A DNA stretch of 64,000 bases. It comes from Liolophura sinensis (taxonomy: Eukaryota > Mollusca > Polyplacophora > Chitonida > Chitonidae). The stretch lies in assembly GCF_032854445.1 (NCBI RefSeq), contig NC_088305.1:28914628-28978627 (forward strand), given 5' to 3'. Below, piece after piece: positions 60,901 through 64,000 of this stretch. Position 1 is the first letter of the stretch. Every line of letters begins with the position of its first letter. The notes below the pieces were generated by a model. The model searched no databases. It saw only the letters and a program-made list of their open reading frames with translations, and was not told where the DNA came from. The position numbers and the translations under genes were made by a program.

Positions 60901-63499
60901 AAAATAATAAAGTATGATACTTTTAGAAAGCTTGAGTTTCCTGCTTTCGATTGAAATGTGTTTTAGCCAGGTGCTGTCCTGTTCTTTAATATGGTGACAA
61001 TGGAACAGCAACATTGTACTTGTTTCCGTGAAAGTACTTTATTATACTTTTCGTATTAACAATTCACTTAAGTCTTTATATCAACAGACGCAATCAAAGT
61101 GCAACCGAGATACATATTTGGATTATTAACTACTTATATACTAGCATGGTACATGATTTGCATACTGATTTCCTTCACTCGTCCTAATTTACCACCTTGT
61201 ATACTGGTGGCTTGTGTGATGATTTCCACAGGTAGTGCCTTTGTTGGTGCCTTTACCTGATTAACCTGGAATGAAGTGTTGTCCGTCTGGTCGGCTCAGA
61301 GTGTGCTTTGTACTATTTCTCCAGGTGGACTTCGGGGATGTATCAGAAAGGTTGGCGTTGAAGAAACGTCTCAAATGTCACCCGTTTGAGTGGTATCTGA
61401 ACAATATTATTCCGGAGTTGTATGTGCCACGAGACACGACGGCCGGAGGAGAGGTAGTGGTTGTAATGAATCGATATAGGTTGAAGTGTGATACATGTAC
61501 ATATTTAATAATATGAAAGACAATAGCTTGGAGGGCCAAACCAGATCGGCGACGAAAATTTAATAGTTGTCACAAGTAACCGGATAAATCCAACCTCAGT
61601 TTATCCCAGTTAGGGTTTTATTATAACTGTTCATATAAATACTTATTTAAAAAAAAACTTTTTATTTTCAAATGCAGGACAAAGCTCCGTGGCTTAAGCA
61701 TGGAAACAAAAACGTTAATGACAATATGGTAGATCTCACTGATCTACAGAATTATTCAAGTGTTATGTTGTCATTAAGTGCATTCTGTTTTTGCAAGAAT
61801 TGCATTATGGTCTAGGAAGACCTCTCAACTTTGCTGGTGCAGAAGCCGACATATTATTTGACATAGACTTTTACTTTAGTGCCTGCTGGAGAGACCACAT
61901 CCTTCAGATTTCTTCAAATCTAACTGAAATGATTCAGCGAGGCAATAAGGGAATTTCCAGTGATCTGAAAGATCTGCCAGACAATTATTTTATTGCATAT
62001 ACCATAGAAAATGTAAAAAGAAATGTGTGAAAAAAATTTTACAAAACGGTATTAAGAATATACAAAATTCGAGGAGCTGGGTGTTTGTGAATTTAGCAGG
62101 TTCACGGAGGATACGAGGTACTGTTTGTTCCTCCTAACAAGGACAAGACAAGTCATTGGTAACTTAAAGTCAACAAAAACTGTCTAACATCTTTGGAAAG
62201 TCACATGATACATTAGAACTTTTTACCTTGAGCTTCAAAAGAGAATGGTCTCAGAACTCCCGTATTGACAAACCAGACAAAGAGCTAGTTAAATAAAATA
62301 GTGATGTTTAGGACAAGGGAATATTCCAGGTGAAATCCTCAATCTTTCCTAAATCTTTGTATTTGCAGATCATCAACATGAAAGATGGAATATGCTTGGA
62401 GATCACGAGCAGGACTGTTCACGGTCCAGTGAATACGTACACTTGTCACGGACAAGGTGGAAACCAGGTGAGGAAACCTGAAGTTATCAGGTGAAAGGAG
62501 ACAGTCGGTACGTACCCTGTAGACAAGTCAGGGTTGATGTGCGCCGAAATTGATCTTAACAGAAATCGTAGTCATTGCTTATTCCTCCTGTATATAGCTT
62601 AGATGCTAGTGCCGAAAATTGGCTTAGACCAGTCCGGGTTTCGAACCAACGACCTCAGTGTCAGGCACTTAATCGTCGGCAAAAGTACTGCTACAAAATC
62701 AGGGGGTATGTGGCAGGCAGACTTTACGTCCTAGTCAGTTTTCACCACAAGGATATGTGCTATATTCAGGTAGCATAATCCCTATTAAATGACAATAATA
62801 CTGTAACTGAAAAATACTTTCTCACTGACAGGTACAAATCAAATAAAGCTTTAATTATGATTAAATGGAATACCAGCGGTGTTACAGATTTACAGTGCAA
62901 TGCGACTAGTTTGTTTCATCACATTATCGAGGTGCCTTAATGACTTCTAAATAAAATGAAACATATAAATAAATGTAAAGTGAAATGTAGTGGCCATCCA
63001 ATTTAAAAGACTTACATCATGGAGAGTAACAACAGATTAGAGACGATACACTTCGCGAATTGTTAGTAAATGGTCACTGAAAACGTTCTTATATTTACTT
63101 ATTTATTTCATTGTTGATTTACGCAGTATTCAAGAATATTTCACTTACGCGACGACGGTCAGCATCATGGGGAGAGGAAGCCAGCATTAGCTGGACTTGA
63201 ACTCACAGCGACGGTAAGAGGTAATATTAACCAAATTCGAACCGAGTGCGAAGTTCAAAGGCCGTATATCAGTGAGGATTCCTCATGTAACTCCCCAAAT
63301 CAATCGTCTTTACTCTAAACACCTCTGAAATGACTTGTGTCAAATTAAATCCAACAAGAAAACTTTCTTTCAGTTCTGGTTGCTGACAACCGGCCATCAA
63401 ATTCGCCGAGATGACCACTGCATGAGAGGAAACGGTAACGCAGTGGACGTCGAGCCGTGCGCTAAGAACAACACCGCGCAGCACTGGCTGTATCGAGAG
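54939..63499 (+). CDS. GALNT: Polypeptide N-acetylgalactosaminyltransferase, 3' end outside the window
   Basis: Type II Golgi membrane enzyme that transfers GalNAc from UDP-GalNAc to Ser/Thr, starting mucin-type O-glycosylation. Exons: 54939-55464, 56517-56670, 57170-57333, 57833-57997, 58697-58916, 59181-59298, 59662-59847, 61325-61453, 61678-61728, 62369-62467, 63374-63499; all GT-AG with consistent phase, 646 codons so far. A short Arg-containing cytosolic tail is followed by one membrane segment (about residues 12-33) and a stem to about 175. The GT-A catalytic domain shows [21 protein letters not shown], the metal-binding Asp-Ser-His at 329-331 and WGGEN at 439-443. The ricin-type lectin domain starts near 572, with repeats ending in QFWLL and QHWLY; the third repeat must lie to the right. 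Motifs mix features of several vertebrate GALNTs, so the subfamily is not assigned. Confidence 0.93.
55601..55877 (-). mobile_element. SINE family V, complete reference copy, in GALNT intron 1
   Basis: Read on the minus strand it starts GGGGCCTCCGTGGCTCAGTC (A box), then GCGCAGCGTAGTGACTC, GTTCAAGTCC (B box), AACCTTCGGATGGTCGTGGG, ATTCTTGAGTACGGCGTAAA, ACACCAATCAAATAAG and a TAAATAAA-type tail ending at 55601. This is the most intact copy and defines the family used in the other entries. Confidence 0.9.
56178..56204. repeat. (ATT)n microsatellite
   Basis: Eight or nine consecutive TTA/ATT units in GALNT intron 1. Confidence 0.85.
57334..57832 (+). other. GALNT intron 3
   Basis: AT-rich with no recognised repeat. 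Its acceptor CATTACAAG has only a weak pyrimidine tract, but the reading frame requires it. Confidence 0.5.
58405..58615 (-). repeat. Dispersed repeat family A copy in GALNT intron 4
   Basis: CTTAAACCATGGTGCTAGGG, TAATTTGCTACTATTTATGC, GGCCGTATTTCACCGG and TGCTCTGGATTTACTCTCTA follow the family in reverse. It is one of the longest uninterrupted copies. The rest of intron 4 (57998-58404) shows nothing recognisable. Confidence 0.65.
59456..59518 (+). CDS. Candidate in-frame cassette exon within the GALNT catalytic domain
   Basis: Acceptor TTTTTTCCCCAG, 63 open nucleotides (21 codons, beginning ELKHLDEKN), donor GTCGGT. It lies in the intron between two phase-0 exons, so inclusion would keep the frame and insert 21 residues just after the WGGEN...SFR strand. 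Known family members join SFR directly to the next conserved block, as the flanking exons here can. It may be a rare isoform or a chance splice-like frame; there is no RNA evidence. Confidence 0.25.
59848..61324 (+). other. GALNT intron 7
   Basis: Contains a SINE V tail fragment at 60290-60330 (minus, TTGATTGGTGTTTTACGCCG) and a poly-G tract at about 60413-60431. No gene recognised. Confidence 0.5.
61510..61650 (+). repeat. Dispersed repeat family A fragment in a GALNT intron
   Basis: GTCACAAGTAACCGGATAAA, CCTCAGTTTATCCCAGTTAG and GGTTTTATTATAACTGTTCA match the middle of the family. It ends about 30 bp before the acceptor of exon 9 at 61677, as in the CNBD2-like gene. Confidence 0.6.
62580..62705 (-). 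mobile_element. Possible tRNA-derived SINE head in a GALNT intron
   Basis: On the minus strand, GTTGGTTCGAAACCCGG is a good B box, preceded at tRNA-like distance by a weak A-box region. It has no convincing cloverleaf or tail. The remainder of this intron (62706-63004) shows nothing recognised. Confidence 0.35.
63005..63230. mobile_element. Family A head followed by a SINE V fragment (minus)
   Basis: 63005-63080 (CATGGAGAGTAACAACAG to GTAAATGGTCACTG) is a family A head on +. 63086-63225 is SINE V on the minus strand, with tail TTATTTCATTGTTGATTTAC and B-box region TGGACTTGAACTCACAG; most of the central body is deleted. Confidence 0.6.
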
Positions 63500-63834
63500 G
63501 TGGTTATCTCCCTTGTTACTACCACTAACAGTATCTAAAATTACACACATTTTAGATACAATTTAGACATTTTAGTTGTCCTTGCGTTTATTAGAATTGG
63601 CATGAAAATGCTTCCTTCACTAAATCGCTGTGTTGTCATTACATTTGCTAAAGGCAAATGGAGAAACAGTTTCATGGTGTTTAAGTTATTGTAAAACCAG
63701 GGATGATTTAAACTAAACATACACCATCTCGGATGAGCTGTAAAAACTGGTAATAATATATGTGTCTGTCGATATCAACACTCTGTTCAACACGTTTTGC
63801 TACTTCGTCGCCACTTCACACTCCTAAAAAGTGC

Positions 63835-64000
63835 TTTGATTTATTTATTTACTTATTTGATTGGTGTTTTACGCCGTACTCAAGAATATTTCACTTATAC
63901 GACGGCGGCCAGCATTATGGTGGGAGGAAACCGGACAGAGCCGAGGGAAAACCCACGACCATCCGCAGGTTGCTGAAAGACCTTCCCACGTACGGAAAAA
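63835..64000 (-). mobile_element. SINE family V, cut by the right window edge
   Basis: Tail TTTGATTGGTGTTTTACGCC, then GACGGCGGCCAGCATTATGG and ACCATCCGCAGGTTGCTG. Well preserved; its head would lie beyond 64000. It sits downstream of the last visible GALNT exon and so is probably in the next intron. Confidence 0.85.

Noticed and set aside
1-64000. CRISPR arrays, operons, prophage or retroviral coding regions
   Set aside because: None seen: the tandem arrays have no unique spacers, genes are intron-split, and no reverse transcriptase, integrase or transposase motif was found in any frame.

Overview
The window is nuclear DNA from an invertebrate animal, most likely a marine lophotrochozoan (a mollusc; a brachiopod cannot be excluded). 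The reasons are intron-rich genes with GT-AG splice sites, AT-rich intergenic DNA, animal-type protein families, and about a dozen copies of a tRNA-derived SINE whose tail contains a short 'GGCGTAAAACACCAAT'-like core of the kind I recall from lophotrochozoan genomes. There is no prokaryotic or viral gene content, no rRNA, no convincing functional tRNA gene and no CRISPR array.

Three protein-coding genes can be built exon by exon, all on the + strand. (1) 4808-10296: a complete SUMO1-like gene with five coding exons, all introns in phase 0, 94 aa. (2) About 32268 (tentative first exon) or 34499 (certain) to 46409: a large cyclic-nucleotide-binding protein resembling CNBD2. It has a disordered N-terminus carrying a coding 42-bp tandem repeat, one intact and one degenerate cyclic-nucleotide-binding domain, and two PKA-type phosphorylation sites in a loop. 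(3) 54939-63499 and continuing past the right edge: a polypeptide N-acetylgalactosaminyltransferase (GALNT) with membrane anchor, complete GT27 catalytic domain, and the first two repeats of its ricin-type lectin domain. The three genes have no evident functional link; they are ordinary neighbours.

The rest is repeat-rich. 1-880 is the end of a minisatellite. 9809-10147 is a short inverted-terminal-repeat element inside the last SUMO intron. 10297-12240 is SUMO 3' UTR. 12.2-34 kb is a gene-poor zone with tRNA-derived SINEs, a 2.7-kb foldback inverted repeat (16828-19497), a 0.6-kb terminal-inverted-repeat element (25233-25843), paired dispersed repeats (15.6 and 30.8 kb), a 341-bp near-identical tandem duplication (30029-30710) and many copies of an unclassified repeat here called family A. 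The CNBD2-like introns hold a 69-bp minisatellite that starts at a splice donor and an AT-rich 165-bp tandem repeat. 46.5-54.9 kb is intergenic, with a 26-bp minisatellite, SINEs and one SINE nested in an older element.

I did not find a convincing novel biological system. The observations most worth checking are a possible in-frame 63-nt cassette exon in the GALNT catalytic domain, PKA sites inside a cAMP-binding-family protein, the one-residue SUMO tail, and the foldback and terminal-inverted-repeat elements. Exon boundaries come from reading splice motifs and reading frame by eye; transcription starts and poly(A) sites are inferred.
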